From positions 6,110,501 through 6,174,500 of the forward strand of contig CP126192.1 in assembly GCA_030272155.1 (NCBI GenBank): a stretch of DNA of 64,000 bases. Reading direction: 5' to 3'. Positions 22,382 to 34,186 of the stretch are shown in pieces (the first letter of the stretch is position 1; each line of letters begins with the position of its first letter). A program made the translations under genes and the position numbers. The notes under the pieces were generated by a model that saw only the letters and a program-made list of their open reading frames with translations, had not been told where the DNA came from and did no database searches. The stretch comes from Tetradesmus obliquus. Lineage: Eukaryota > Chlorophyta > Chlorophyceae > Sphaeropleales > Scenedesmaceae.

Positions 22382-23688
22382 AGACCGTGCTGGGCATCGA
22401 CATGTTTGCACTGCTGGCGTACAACATGAGCGGCATGATGGTCACAGACCACCTGGGCGCGGTCTTCAGGTGCGCCGCCCCTGGCTGCGCAGATCACATG
22501 AATTGCAGAATCATCACCACACACCATGCTGCGCCAGCAGCACACATACAGTATGCACCGCCAGCATACCTGCGTATGGAAGCATCACTTCTCATCCTCA
22601 TCTATGATGGTCAGACCATCTGGGTGCAGACTTCAGTTGTGACCTGCGCAGAGCATGGATTGCCACACAAGCATGCTGCCCCATAACTGGACAGCACTAC
22701 ACTTTGTAACACACAGGGAGCATGTACTGCTCATGTACCCACAAGCAAAAGCATCAAACTTCATTATTTGTGCTGAGCTGTGCAGTGGTTGCATGCGTGG
22801 CTGAATTTTGGTGATTCGCTGCGGGCTGCACGTTCATTTGGGTGTGCTGCCGCTTGTACGTCAGGTGCAACATGTTACAAGCTACATCCTTCCATCTGGT
22901 GGTGAACGTGCCACACACTGCTGCCTGTGCTGCCACAGGACTGTGCTTGAGACGATGCGCACGCTGTTTGTGTGGCTGCTGGGGCTGCTGCTGTTCTACA
23001 CACCACTCGGCATGGGCCAGCTGGGAGAGTCGTGGACGCCCTGGAGCTACCTGCAGGCAGCAGGGTGAGGACTCTGCGTGTTGAAGGGCTTTGGGGCATG
23101 GTTTGAGGGGTTGGGCTGACAGTTTGCTGGCCGGCCCCTGTTGTATTTGCAGTCCTCCAGTAGGTAGCCACGCTTGCTGTTTGGGGTGCCCTGCTGCTTG
23201 TTGCCTGTGGGTGCTCGCTGTGCTGCATGGTGCGCTGCGTGCATGCTGTAGACACTGCTCACCTTGCTGTGTCTGCGGCCGCGTGCTTCATCCGACCTGC
23301 ACGCAGGTTTGTGGTGCTTGTTGCCGGCACTATGGTCTACGGCCGTGGTGATGAGGAGGCCACAAAGCAGGAGCTTAGCGAGGCAGTGGCAGAGGCATTT
23401 GTGGCAGCACCTACACCTGCAGCAGCAACGGACGAAGAGCAGGCGCCGCTGCTGCCGCCTTCTATCGGCACGACTTCTGCCACCTTGCCAATTGCAGCGC
23501 GTGGCGTGCCCATGCCATCGGAGCCCATCATTGTGCGTGGCAGCTTCAAGAGCACGATGAATATCATGAGTGGCAGCTACAGCAGGAGCTTCTCAACGCG
23601 CAGCAGCTTGCCCCGGGGCTCACTGGTGGGAGGGCTTGCGGGCCACCCGCATGCACCCAGCAGGACAGACTCCGACTCACACGCATAA
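20163..23688 (+). CDS. SLC35F6-like DMT-superfamily transporter
   Basis: Predicted 470-residue multi-pass membrane protein from nine exons: 20163-20238, 20411-20494, 20687-20784, 21119-21346, 21634-21747, 21915-22133, 22384-22469, 22939-23064, 23307-23688 (1413 nt, in frame). It matches the SLC35F6 subgroup of the drug/metabolite superfamily, known from lysosome-type membranes: FQKPWAMTTTMFIG, FFDLVATVLMNVGLLSVTAS, YQMMRGAEMLFAALFAVLFL, FEGLFGSFFMLAILLPLAY, VLETMRTLFVWLLGLLL. A hydrophilic loop follows TM2, with an acidic dileucine-like DLEEPLL. The C-terminal tail is Ser/Pro-rich and also carries EEQAPLL. The substrate is not known. An extra in-frame exon copy exists at 22170-22232. Confidence 0.88.
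22074..22232 (+). repeat. Tandem duplicate exon (63 nt, frame-preserving)
   Basis: The end of exon 6 (GLHENTLDTLAMIKSSKGLQ plus donor) is repeated at 22170-22232 as CGLHENTLDTLAIIKSSKGLQ. The copy has its own acceptor (TTGCTGCAG before 22170) and donor (GTGCGG after 22232). It is 63 nt and phase 0 at both ends, so including it would add 21 residues without a frame change. Spacing is about 100 bp. Confidence 0.9.
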
Positions 23689-23946
23689 AGCAGGCGGCTT
23701 GTCAGCAGCAATTTGAATGGTCAGCTAGAGGTAGCACTGGAGTATCAGCAGGCGCTGTGGCAAGGCAGGGGACTGCAGGATGGTGCTTGCAGGGGTGACA
23801 CTATAGTTGCGCTCCAATGTGTCATCATGTGTGGCTGAGAATATCCACTATGGCCTGGTGGCTCTGCTGATTCCTGCTGGTGGGAGGGCTTGCAGGCCAC
23901 CCGCATGTGCCCATCAGGACGGACTCTCACTCACACGCATGATAAA
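23622..23946 (+). repeat. Copy of the transporter's coding end in its 3' flank
   Basis: The last coding stretch with the stop (23622-23690) is repeated with changes at 23877-23946. Both contain GGTGGGAGGGCTTGC, CCACCCGCATG, AGGACGGACTC or its variant, and CTCACACGCAT. Spacing is 255 bp. Confidence 0.85.
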
Positions 23947-25110
23947 GTTGTCGTTTGCATGACGCGCTGCGTATCATCAGCAGTGTGAGAGTGATCTGCT
24001 TGAAGTAGCATTCGGGTGTCAGTCGGCGCCATGGCAGCACAGTAGAGTGCAGGCTGGTGCTCTAGGTGCGTGGATGCTTCTATGGCTACAGCATGCTGTG
24101 AGCTGTGTGTTCGGGACCCATTTTGAATGGAGCGGAGCTTTTGGGTGTAGGTGCTGTGCTATGCGTCAGCTTGATACCGTTGATGCACTGCGTTTCAATA
24201 TTAACTTGAAGCTGCTGTTATGACAGTGCTGTGCTGAGTCAGCATAACGGGGTTCAATATTGAAGCTGATGTTGTGCCACAATCCAGCAGCAGTACAGCA
24301 CGTCAAGAAAGAGAAACGTATGTTGCAATGCTACGTTCAAGCATGTGCAGTGCGGTGTGGTCTTCTCAGCCACAAGGTAACAAAAGCAGTACCATGCATC
24401 CTGGCTCCAGGTTAACCCACGCATGCTGATATGACCATGCTGAAACACTGCCATCACACGCTCCCAGCAGGCATGCATGATGACACATCAATCATTGATG
24501 GCATGGTGATGCATGCCAGTGTGTGCCCAGGCCATGCCCTGCCGGCACTGCTTGAGGAGGATGCATGCCGGAGAACCTCAACCATCATGCCAGGGGTGCA
24601 TAAGCAGGCGATGATGAAGCACAACTACCACTGTAGCAGCACATGCAGCAAGAGCCAATGCCATGCCACAACGTCTACCAATGACGGGCTGTGCTCTGTG
24701 CCGCTCCTGCCGCTGTGCCACTGCTACTGCTCTTTAGTTGTGCAGCGCAGAGATTGTGCGTGTATGGAGATCAAAACACCTAACTGACATGCTATGGTCC
24801 GGAGTGGTTGCATCTGCACAGCCACAATGTGCATGACGTATCCACCAATGCAACAAGACACAGCCCTGCACAGCTGTGCGGCGCCGGGTGTGCTGCGACT
24901 GCGGCTTTGATTGGCGCAACTTTGCATACATGCATATGCCTGCCAACCTGGCCTGTCAGAGTACAGAAACAGCCAGGGCTAAGCATGCATGGCGCCTGCA
25001 CGATCGTGGCTGTGGCCGGCACATGTGCAACTCAAGTCAGGTTCACCTGAGCATCACCCGTCAACTGGTAGGCATCATGCATGGCGGGCTGCACAATATT
25101 GCATGTGGTG
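23689..25110. other. Convergent 3' interval, transporter / PP4R2
   Basis: Two genes end here facing each other. Apart from the copied coding end at 23877 nothing gene-like was recognised. Confidence 0.5.
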
Positions 25111-26212
25111 CTAGCTGTCAGCGGCTTTTGCATCACTGCCTGCTTCCGGTGCTGCTGCATCGCTGCTGCCTGCAACCGGTGCAGCAGCATCCTTGGCTGC
25201 TGTGTTTGCACCAGCTGCTGCTGCTGCTTCTGCATCCCCTGGCACAGCATCTGCCGCTGATGGCTGTTCGCTGTCCGCAGCAGTGTCCTTTCCTTCTTTG
25301 CTAGGTCTGCCGCTGGCATCTGCTTCACCGTCTACATCCATGGCGGCAGGGCCCGCTGCTGCAGCCGCAGCAGCACCAGCAGCTGCTGCTGCCGCCTGCT
25401 TGCCTGCAGCATGTGTTGCTCCCTCTGCTGCATCATCCACAGCCTGCTGCTGCCGCTGTTGCTGCTGCTGCTGTTGCTGCGCTGCATCAGGCGGCTGCTT
25501 CACGGTCAGCGCAGCAGCAACGAGCCCCCCTGCTTCTGCTTCGTCCTGCCGCTGCCGCTTCTGCCCGACTGCTGCTGCCGCACCGCTGTTGCCAGCTGCA
25601 CTAACTGGCGCCTCATTCACGCGCGTCAGCTGACTCAGGCGCGGGGCTGGCCCTGGGTCTTGTGTCGTCTCCTGCTCTCCAGTGACTAATAAAAGCTTCT
25701 CTAGTGCCAGCGCAAGCTTGTGCAAGCGCTGGTACTGCTTGCGGGGCTCTAGCAGCAGTTCACACAGCCGCTGCAGCGTCCAAGGCGGCCCAGCGAAATC
25801 GTCCAACATAGCTGAAAAGCGCTCGCACAGCGCCTCTACACTGTCATCATCTGGCAGTGGCCGGGCTGGGCCCACATCTACATGCTCTGCTGCTTCAAAG
25901 TCGTGCAGCTGCTGCTGCATCAGCTGCACGAGCAGCGGCTTGAGCAGGTGCCACTTGTACCGGATCGCGCCTGCAAAACGTTGTCATACACACGAAATGT
26001 CGTTTAGGCATTACTCATGGATCACGTGATCTAGCGAGGGTTGCCATGATGCTGCTGTGTAACAAGAGCTGCTGCTGTTCACCTGTGCAGGCTGTTTCTG
26101 CCAGGACACCCTTGAGCTCGGCAGTCAGCTGCCGCTGCTCCGCTGGCGCTTTGCAGAACGCTTCCAGAGCGGATTCGTTTGCTATTAGTTCCGACTCCTC
26201 GCTGGCGGCCAT
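25111..26212 (-). CDS. Protein phosphatase 4 regulatory subunit 2 (PPP4R2) family
   Basis: Predicted 329 residues from exons 26083-26212 and 25111-25970 (990 nt, in frame). PPP4R2 bridges the PP4 catalytic subunit to its targets in nucleus and cytosol. The diagnostic block is clear: FAGPPWTLQRLCELLLEPRK, then YQRLHKLALALEKLLLVTGE. The first exon gives the family's N-terminal helical segment (MAASEESELIANESALEAF). The C-terminal half is an Ala/Gln/Glu-rich disordered tail with a KRQRQDEAE basic-acidic patch that could be a nuclear signal, as in other members. A longer open frame to 26266 begins at TTG, so the ATG at 26212 is used. Confidence 0.85.
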
Positions 26213-26958
26213 GCTGTGTGACCCTGCTGAAGGAATGTTGCTTTCTGCTGCTGCTGTTGCGTTCAAACTTGCTGCGTGCGATGCGTGGTTAGTGATCGAA
26301 CCGCCACCACCAGCTTAAACTTATCAATTTACGTAAACTAAGCGTGCAGGGTGTTTGGCAAGCTCTTCAAAGAGTTCGAAAGCCCTTGTGTAGCACTCTC
26401 GTAGATCAACGTGCCCTTCACATGCTACATCCCTTGTCGCCTGTCAACACTCACAGCTCTTGATGCGGATCGTTCAACTCTGTCACTACACCGCAGGCGG
26501 CACCTCCATTGAAGTTGAACTGTGACAAGGCCAGTAACACGTACCGCCGTGCCTGCCCTCAGGGCAGTGCTGCTCCTCAGGTGCTCAGTGCAACACCGTA
26601 AACTTGCATCGTGCAATTTGACAAGACAAGATGGAAGCAACATGAACGCTGCTACATTGTTCTGAGTGGGGAATCCAACTAGGATGTCAGGAGTTTCCCA
26701 CTGGGTGGCACCGTACCGCCACAGCACAAGCCTGCTGGCAGGTGCCAGCACTACTGTCCAGGCAGACCTGCGTCGTGTCATTGCTGCGTCATGCCATGTA
26801 GAAAACATGCAAATTCAATTGTTAAACAGGACCACAAAGCCACGTTTGATTTGCACTTCGCATGTTCTGCAACCGTTGCATTCACACCACCTGCACATTG
26901 CTGATGCAGCCACTTTCCCTCCGCCGGTCGTGCTGTGACTGCCCACCACACGCTGAAC
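26213..26958. other. Interval upstream of PP4R2
   Basis: Both flanking genes are on the minus strand, so this holds the PP4R2 promoter and the OBAP 3' UTR. No other gene is visible. Confidence 0.5.
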
Positions 26959-28586
26959 TCACGCTCGCTGTTGCGTGCTGAGCGCAGCGCCACCGTGCTT
27001 GGCTGCCTCTGCTGCTGCCACCTGCTTGCTGCCTGCCAGCTTGGCATCCTGCAGCTGCATGCTGGTGGTCCATGCGCGGCCTGTGCGCCAGGGGTGGTCT
27101 GCAGCTGGGTGGGGTGGCTGCAGGCCATCAAGCATGCCTGAGCGGGAGTTGCGGATCTGCATGCAGACCAGACAGATGGCAGCCGCAACCCTTGCTTGTC
27201 TCAGTGAGACGCCCTAAAGGGACGATTACGGTTGAAAAGCAACAGGCAGCAAATCCAGCTGTAGCAGCTCATTGCTTCATGCAAAACAGGCAGTGCAGCT
27301 TCAGCAGTGCAGACTTAGCGCCACATTGTTGACGTGCCATGCCAGTTCACTCCCTCGAGCACGGCACAGCAGCACCAGACAGTGAGGTCACCAGCAGCTG
27401 CTGTCATATGGAGAGCAGCAGCAGCAGCGGCGGCAGCAGCAGCAGCGGCAGCAGCAGCAGCGGCAGCAGCAGCAGCAACACACTCCTTCTCTGCCCTCCG
27501 CCCATCCTGTACTCTGTTTGCGCTCTCACCTCCTCAGAGCTGATGCCGTGCATGTCGTCGCGCTGCTTCTGCAGAGCCGGGTCCAGCTGGCCGTCAGCAG
27601 TGAAGCTCATCATCAGCTGAGGAGGGCCTGCGGCAGCCAGGCAGGGCATGCAGGAGACACGCTAAACAACAAGTATTGCTTAAGGATGGACATTCTAGCT
27701 TGAAAATTGCACAGCTGCGCACCTTCAGGCATTGCTTGGCCAGGAGACCGCCCGCCTAAGGTCCCCCGCCGCTCCAAGTGGGCTGACAGTGTCCAGGCAA
27801 GCGTGGCTGTCCAGCATCATGGCATCATGCAAAGTTGTGTGCTGCGCTACAGGCGCTTCTGGTGAAGATGCAAGAGTAGTGCCAGTTCCCCAACGGCTGG
27901 GCTGCGGTTGCAGGAGATTATCATGAGTGACCTCGCCCGCATGTAGCTGCTACATGCCTGCACAGCGCTGCCTGCTCACCGTATGGCAGCTCATGCCCCA
28001 GGTCCACCTGCCAGGTGTGGAAAGTTTTGCCGTACGTGTCAACCAGCTTGGAGGCATCCAGGTTGGCAGCAGCAAGCGGCACGTCCAGTGCAGCCAGCTG
28101 GCCACTGGACACCTGGCAGTGTGGCCAGTGCAGTATGTCAGCAGAGGCATGCAGCAGCAGAGTTGGTTAAAATGGTGGCGAGCACTAGACTGCCATGCTG
28201 TATGCAGTAGGTGAGACGCCATCAACAATTGCAGCAACTGAAGCTGCACGCAGGCTGAAGCAACAGCTGCAGGCAAGCAATCTGCGGCAGGATGCCTTGC
28301 AGCCACGAGTGCTTCCAGAGGGTTCCGCTGGCTGAGATGGCTGCACACAGTACGCATCGGCCAAACCACGGGCACTACAAGCATCGCTTAATATCAAATG
28401 CCAGCTCAGAAATACATGCACAGGGAACCTGTATGCAGCTGCGCCTGCAGCATGTGCGGCTGTCACCTCGTACTGGTGGCTGTGCCAGAAGCGGCGCTCC
28501 TCCTGCGGCAGGCCCTCGTACAGCCGCCTGCTGATGATGTACTCGATGCCTATCAGCCGCGCACCAGGCTGGCGCATGCACAGGGT

Positions 28587-28667
<81 letters not shown>

Positions 28668-29463
28668 GATCACTTGCAGGATTGCTGTGCGGCATTTGGC
28701 AAGCGCAGAGTGGCCACGACGTACCACCTTGCTTGCTTTGTGGCTGCAACACCTCTGTGCAAAGATGTGCTGAGATGCAAATGCGCAGCATTGCAGCAGA
28801 GTAGCCTTGCTGCCGCATTCTATCGGAGGGCTTTCTGGCTGCAGCGGTACCGCTGCAAGCTGCTGCAGTCTGCGCAGCCTGCTGTGCCGCGCTGGCTCTC
28901 CCTCACCTTGTCTGAGTCGTAGATTATGCACTGCCGCATCTCCTCGTTGAGGTGGCTGCAGAAGTGGTGCGCATGCACCTGTGCAATGCATCACAGCAGG
29001 GCATGGGTGAGGCAGCAGCTTCTGGTGCTGCCATGCAAGCTTGTGGGGTGCAAGCAAACGAGTGGTGCTGACAGTAGCTGGCTGTTGCTGCAAGGACTCC
29101 TTCCTCCCAAATCGACTTTGTTGGTTGTTGCAGACGCCAATTGCAGCAGACAGCTTGCATACCTGTCGTGTTGTGTCGTGTGCATAGCAGTGGAAGGCGC
29201 AGACGTGCTGGCAGATCTTGCCAATGGGGTAGAAGCTCTGCAATGCTGATGTTGCTGTGTTGATGAGCTTCTGCTGGAAACTGACTGGCTCCCCAGGGGC
29301 AGGAGGCGGCCCTGCAGGGCAAGGAGCCGCCTGAGATGCTTCCTGCAAAAATGAGACAGCATCAGCAAGGGTATGAGCTGCAGGGATACTGATACGCGCA
29401 GCGCTGTTGTGCGGCAGCAGCAGCAGCAGCACCAGCAGAGCTCACAATGGAAGGCTCAGACAT
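26959..29463 (-). CDS. Oil body-associated protein (OBAP, DUF1264)
   Basis: Predicted 266 residues from seven exons: 29446-29463, 29163-29342, 28907-28978, 28467-28568, 27980-28112, 27530-27627, 26959-27156 (801 nt, in frame). The family coats plant lipid droplets. Conserved blocks in order: [108 protein letters not shown], and a C-terminal [14 protein letters not shown]. The length and intact His/Cys-rich core suggest a functional protein. The first coding exon is only six codons (MSEPSI). A lipid-storing alga would use it at lipid droplets. The (CAG)25 array sits in the intron before exon 4. Confidence 0.92.
27418..27478. repeat. CAG/CGG compound repeat in OBAP intron
   Basis: Imperfect CAG units alternate with CGG units (GGCAGCAGCAGCAGCGG pattern) in the last OBAP intron. 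Confidence 0.85.
28590..28664. repeat. (CAG)25 microsatellite, the longest perfect array seen
   Basis: Seventy-five bases of uninterrupted CAG on the plus strand, CTG on the coding strand, lie 21 bp upstream of the acceptor of OBAP exon 4. Confidence 0.95.
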
Positions 29464-29917
29464 GTTGCCTAAGCTCTTGCAGGATTTGGGCTGGGTTGCA
29501 ACAGGAAAGAGTGTGCGACACAATACAAGTAGCAACAAGCAGCAAACTTCATGTAAGCTTGCCTGTTCACGTTGCTGTGGGTGATGACTAGCATCCTAGG
29601 ACCTTGGACAAATCAGCAACTGTGGGCATCGACTGGCTGAGATTGCGGCTTCTAAAACGTTGTGACATCAAACAGGACACGAGGTTCTGGTTTCGTGCTT
29701 GCCTCTCTGTCCCTGCTGTTGGTAATCACTGCAAACGGTCACACAGGTCCGCACAGGTCCGCCACGCGGCACACCCAGTAACTAGCGATGTTTGCGATGT
29801 TTAGGGTTTGGTGTGAAGCTTTCCTTCAACCAAGAAAGTCCTGAGAAAACCATAAAAGCTGGAAACAGCTGTATCAAGTGGTGTTGTGCGTCTCATGCGC
29901 TCGTCTCATGGCCCGAG
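29464..29917. promoter_or_regulatory. Divergent promoter interval, OBAP / membrane protein
   Basis: These 454 bp separate the two outward-facing start codons. No specific element could be assigned. Confidence 0.5.
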
Positions 29918-32900
29918 ATGCTTCTCACCAGGCATTACCCGCGCGTTGAGCTCTCGGAGCGCTTGACAACATCTCACCCATCGTTAAGATGCACTCTTCA
30001 TAGGCCAAGGCATTCTAACCGAGACACAGGCAGTTGCAAGTGGCACGCTGCACCTGCTACTGCTGTCCTTTACCTGCCCAGTGCAGCTGCATCAGCTAGT
30101 CACAGTGGGACAGAGCAGGAGACCTATACAGAGCAGCTGCCTGCCAGTTCAGACGATGAAAATAGAAAAAGGCTACGTGCGTCTGTGTCAGTGTCAGACT
30201 CCGTGGAGTCTGCTTTGGATAGCGCAGATGCCATGTACAGCGTGCCATTGCACCAGCACAAGCAGCAACGGCAGCAACGGCAACGCCAGCTCTTGCGCAG
30301 AAGCCGCCCTGCACATCTGCAGCTTCCAGATAGTGAAAGTGTGGCAAAGCTGTGCCCCCTGCTAGCTGCAGCCATCCTGCTGCCAGCAATCCTGCTGCTG
30401 GTTGTGCCGCAGCAGATGCTGCAGCTGGTTGCAGTGACAGGCAGCGGCCCTGTGCTGGAGGCCCCTACAGCAGCAGCTGAGGCTGTATCCAGCTGCTTTG
30501 CCCAGCTTGTGGGGCTGACATGGGCATTCAATGCCATGCTGAGCTTGGTGGTACAGGTGAGACTATACGTCTGAAGCTACGCAGCATGCAGCAGAACATG
30601 ATATGGCAGGACAGCGGCAGTCACAAACAACACTGACATGGACTGCAAAAACTGTTGGATAAAGCTGACTGCAGTTGGTGCTGTTTGATATCAAACATCG
30701 ATGCTGCCGCATGCTTGCAGGGCTGTGTGGCTCGTGGGCAGCTGGGGTCAACCACCTGCCACCGCATGCAGATGGCGACCCTTCTGCCGCTGCCAGCCAG
30801 CCTGCTAGCACTTGCAAAGGTGATGCTAGCGCAGCGTGTTAACACAGCTGCGCAAGCAGCACGGGCTGGGTTTCAGTTTAGTTCTGCTTGCTGTATGCCT
30901 TCACCAGCCCAGCAGCTGACATGGCAGCAAACCATGCAGCTGCCAACGCCGGCCCAGCTTGCTCTGCTGCGCAATGTAATGCCTGTGGCAGTGGCTGTGA
31001 GCCACATCAAGTGGCAGCCATCGCGGCTGTCACCACATGCATTATGCAGCAGCCCCGCTCATGCTGTGGACCGTGGTTGTTCTCTGCAGGTGGCTGGCAG
31101 CAGCTGCAGCATCGCAGGTGCTGCTGTGGTGGCAGGGCTACAGCTGGCCAGCTTCGCCGTGCATGTGCTGCTGCACCTTACACACCACCCTTGGTTCTTC
31201 GTCAAGGTATGCAACGCACCTCTCATATGCCTCCACAGCGCCAATCTTGCCGCACAACACCAATCAAGCAAGCATGCGGTTATGCGTCGCCTTTGATGAT
31301 GCACGCCTTCATCTCCATGGCGCCAGTGCTTGGTTAGCACATGTTTGATGGTATGGCAGAAGCAGCAGGGGCGCCGCGTCTTGGCTCTTGCTGTCGCTAG
31401 GTGCCTGCGATTGCTCAGCGGCAACATGGTGTTGTGCAACATTCCACCTCAGTGTCTGCTGTTGTGTGTGTGTGTGTGTGTGCAGGTGTTCTGGCCGATT
31501 GCTGTGACCATGCTCATCACTGAGGTAGTGCCCACAGACTGGACGTTTGCAGATGGCAGCGGCGCTGCTCCTGTACAAGCAGCACTGGCAGCTGTGCTGT
31601 CAGTCAAGGTCATCAGCAAGGTGCCAAGGTATGTGCAGCCATGATGCCACTGCGCGCACCGCATGCAGGATGACGGACACACACCAGCATGCACTTGCAT
31701 GCCAGCCTGTGCACTGCTGATGACAACAGCAGTGCTGTCCTAAGTGTGATTTTGCAGGAACACAGCCAGTAGCACCATGCATGCCTCGTTTTGCTTTTCC
31801 TGCAAGCTGAAAACCTGTGCTGCAGCGAACTCGCAACTGGGTAGGGCTTAGCGTTAAGCCAGGGTATGCACCCCACCCTCTGTGCTGGCCTTCACAACCC
31901 AAGACTACCAAGCCCTACGCTGTGCCTTCCTGGTGCCTTTCGTGCTGCTGCTGCCGCCGCTGCTGTGCTGCAGGCTCGCGGCCAAGTTTGCGCCCAAGCT
32001 TGGCAAGCGCTGGCTGCTGCCAATCATCAACTGGCTGGCTCGCCGCGTGCTGCCTCGCATCACAGCTGCCCTGGCCAGGGTGCTGCCTCGGCTGGCGCGG
32101 CATGTGGGCAAGCTCATACCAAAGCTCACCAGGTGTGCCTGCAGCGGCAATTGCAGGACGCTGCTGTGCATGCAAGCAGCATGTGTTAACTGTTTGCCAA
32201 GCATGGCTTGGCTAGGCAGCCTTGCAGTCTGTAGGGCGCCAGCAGGGCAGCAATATCTGTGCCACATCTGCGCAGCAGGAGTCTGCAACTATGGGTTCTG
32301 TGTGCAGTGCAAGTTGGCGCACATCACCTTGAGAACAACGGTGCATCAGACCTGTGTCGCTTTGCAACAACAGCGCAGGGCGCGTGAAAAGCAGATGTAA
32401 CATAGTCTGTATGACGTGGTTCGTTGTGGTCTTGCAGGTTTGGCACACATCTAGCAGGTCGCATGGCGCCGAGGTATGCACAGGACCAGCTGGTGGGAAC
32501 AACGCAGAAGATGGCCTTCCCCTCAGCAGACGGTCTGCTGACAGACACAGTGGCAAGGTGAGCTGTTTGTGTCTGCGTTGCTTGCCGTGTACATGCGCTT
32601 GCAGGATATCAACCGCCTGTGCACCAATTGTGACGCAAGTGGAGTGTGTATTGTGCTGTTCCCTGCACCACGGTTCTTCCACTGGTGGCACCTTTCAGCA
32701 GAGGAAGGCAGTCAGCTGTTGTGCCGGCTGCTGGTGTCCTGCAGGTGCATTGATCTGCTGCCGCCGCGCAACGCCGCCTCCTGGTGCTACATGGCGCTGC
32801 TCGCAGTGCAGCTGCTGATGGTGGTCAACGCATACAGCCCTGACATGCTGTTCAATACCGCCGCACTCGCAGCAGCAGCAGCAGCAGCAGCAGCAGCTGG

Positions 32901-33840
32901 CAGTGCCACGGCCAGCACAGCAGCAGGGATGCTGCAGCCGGCAGCTGCTGCAGCAGCAGGCCCAGCTGTTGCTATGGCAGCGCCAGCATCAGTGGCAGTG
33001 ACAGCGGATACCTGGATGGCGTTGCTGCGGTACGTGAAGTACACATGGGGTGCAGGCTTCTTTGTGGCAGCCTTTGCCTGCAACTGCCTGAAGACTGCAG
33101 CAGACAGGGGCCACCTGTGGAAGCCAGCCAACAGGTGAGCACGGGCCTGTCCTGATTGAGGCTTGCAGGAAACATGTGTGAATGTGTTCTGCTGGGACGC
33201 TGCAGCAAGCACGCTGGTCAAGCAGCACGAGCTGAACACTGCCACTAGCTTGGGAAAGCCCACCAAACGTGACTTCTTGTTGCTGTGCGGTCGCAGGCAG
33301 CTGAATCTGGCGCTGGGTGTCCTGCAAGCTGGCATGGCGGTGGTGCTGCTGCTGGCAATGGAGGCAGGCGCAGTGCTGCCTGGTGTGTATGCGTGGGCCC
33401 ATGTGGCAGCCGGAGCAGCGGGTGCTGTGTTTTGCTGCGTGGAGGCCGCTGCACCAGGGCTGCAACAGGAGCTGCTGCTGCAGATAGCTGTCATGAGCGC
33501 AGCTGGGACACCAATAGGAAGTGCAATGGGGAGCTTGCATCTGTCAGGGCAGCAGGAGCTGCCACAGCAGCAGCACACGCAACAGCGTGTGTCTGTGACA
33601 CAACTGCACAATGGTGATGTCACAACCGCATGGAGTGGGCAGCCAGGAGCAGCAGCAGCTTGCCATGCGCAAGCGAAGGATGCTGCCTGGATGAACACAA
33701 CAGGGAGCACTACAGATAGTGAGCTGCCACTTCCACTGAGCTCGATGCAGTGGGAAAGTGTAGAGCACGCGGACAGCAGATATGCCCAGGTCATGCAGGC
33801 CACAGTGCTGCTCCTGACTTTGCTGCAGCTGGCACTTTAA
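29918..33840 (+). CDS. Unrecognised multi-pass membrane protein, possibly plastid-targeted
   Basis: I do not recognise this family. The ATG at 29918 (MLLTRHYPRVELSERL) opens a long exon to 30556; an upstream extension of the frame starts at TTG. The first ~70 residues are rich in Arg, Ser and Thr and poor in acid, like a chloroplast transit peptide, followed by an Arg/Gln patch (KQQRQQRQRQLLRRSR). About ten to twelve hydrophobic segments follow, among them LLAAAILLPAILLLVV, FVLLLPPLLCC, WCYMALLAVQLLMVV and LNLALGVLQAGMAVVLLLAM. Between them is a basic amphipathic stretch (LAAKFAPKLGKRWLLPIINW and on). Clear later exons are about 31484-31628, ~31885-32131, 32440-32560, ~32745-33134 and 33298-33840. 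The number of exons between 30721 and 31205 is uncertain because the frame stays open. No catalytic motif is visible. Confidence 0.65.
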
Positions 33841-34186
33841 CTGCTCAGCCAATTTGTAGCACCTTGTATGGGTCTGGCTTTTGTGCACAGGTTGCAACAG
33901 GGAACAGGCGCAGACATGTGCTGATGTGACGGTATCAGAGGAAGCAGGCATGTTTGATCCCAGAGTTGCCAACCATTGGGGCGCTGTTTCAGCCAAAGGA
34001 CTGGGACCAGTGCTTAAACAATGATTACTTCGGGGTTGCGGTCCCAGTGCAACCCTTTCAAACATGTGTCCTGAACCTCGCGTCCGACGTGTCAGTCTAT
34101 TGGACAATCAACCTGATCCAGCGGAGACACGCTGTTTACCGACATCCCATCATCAAACGTTCAGGTAGTTCGGCTCTCAGCTCAAG
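33841..34186. other. Short gap between membrane protein and rubredoxin
   Basis: Holds the 3' UTR of the left gene and the promoter of the right one; nothing else seen. Confidence 0.5.

Noticed and set aside
26360-26400. tRNA-like B-box (GAGTTCGAAAGCCC)
   Set aside because: No matching acceptor stem, anticodon arm or A-box could be found around it.
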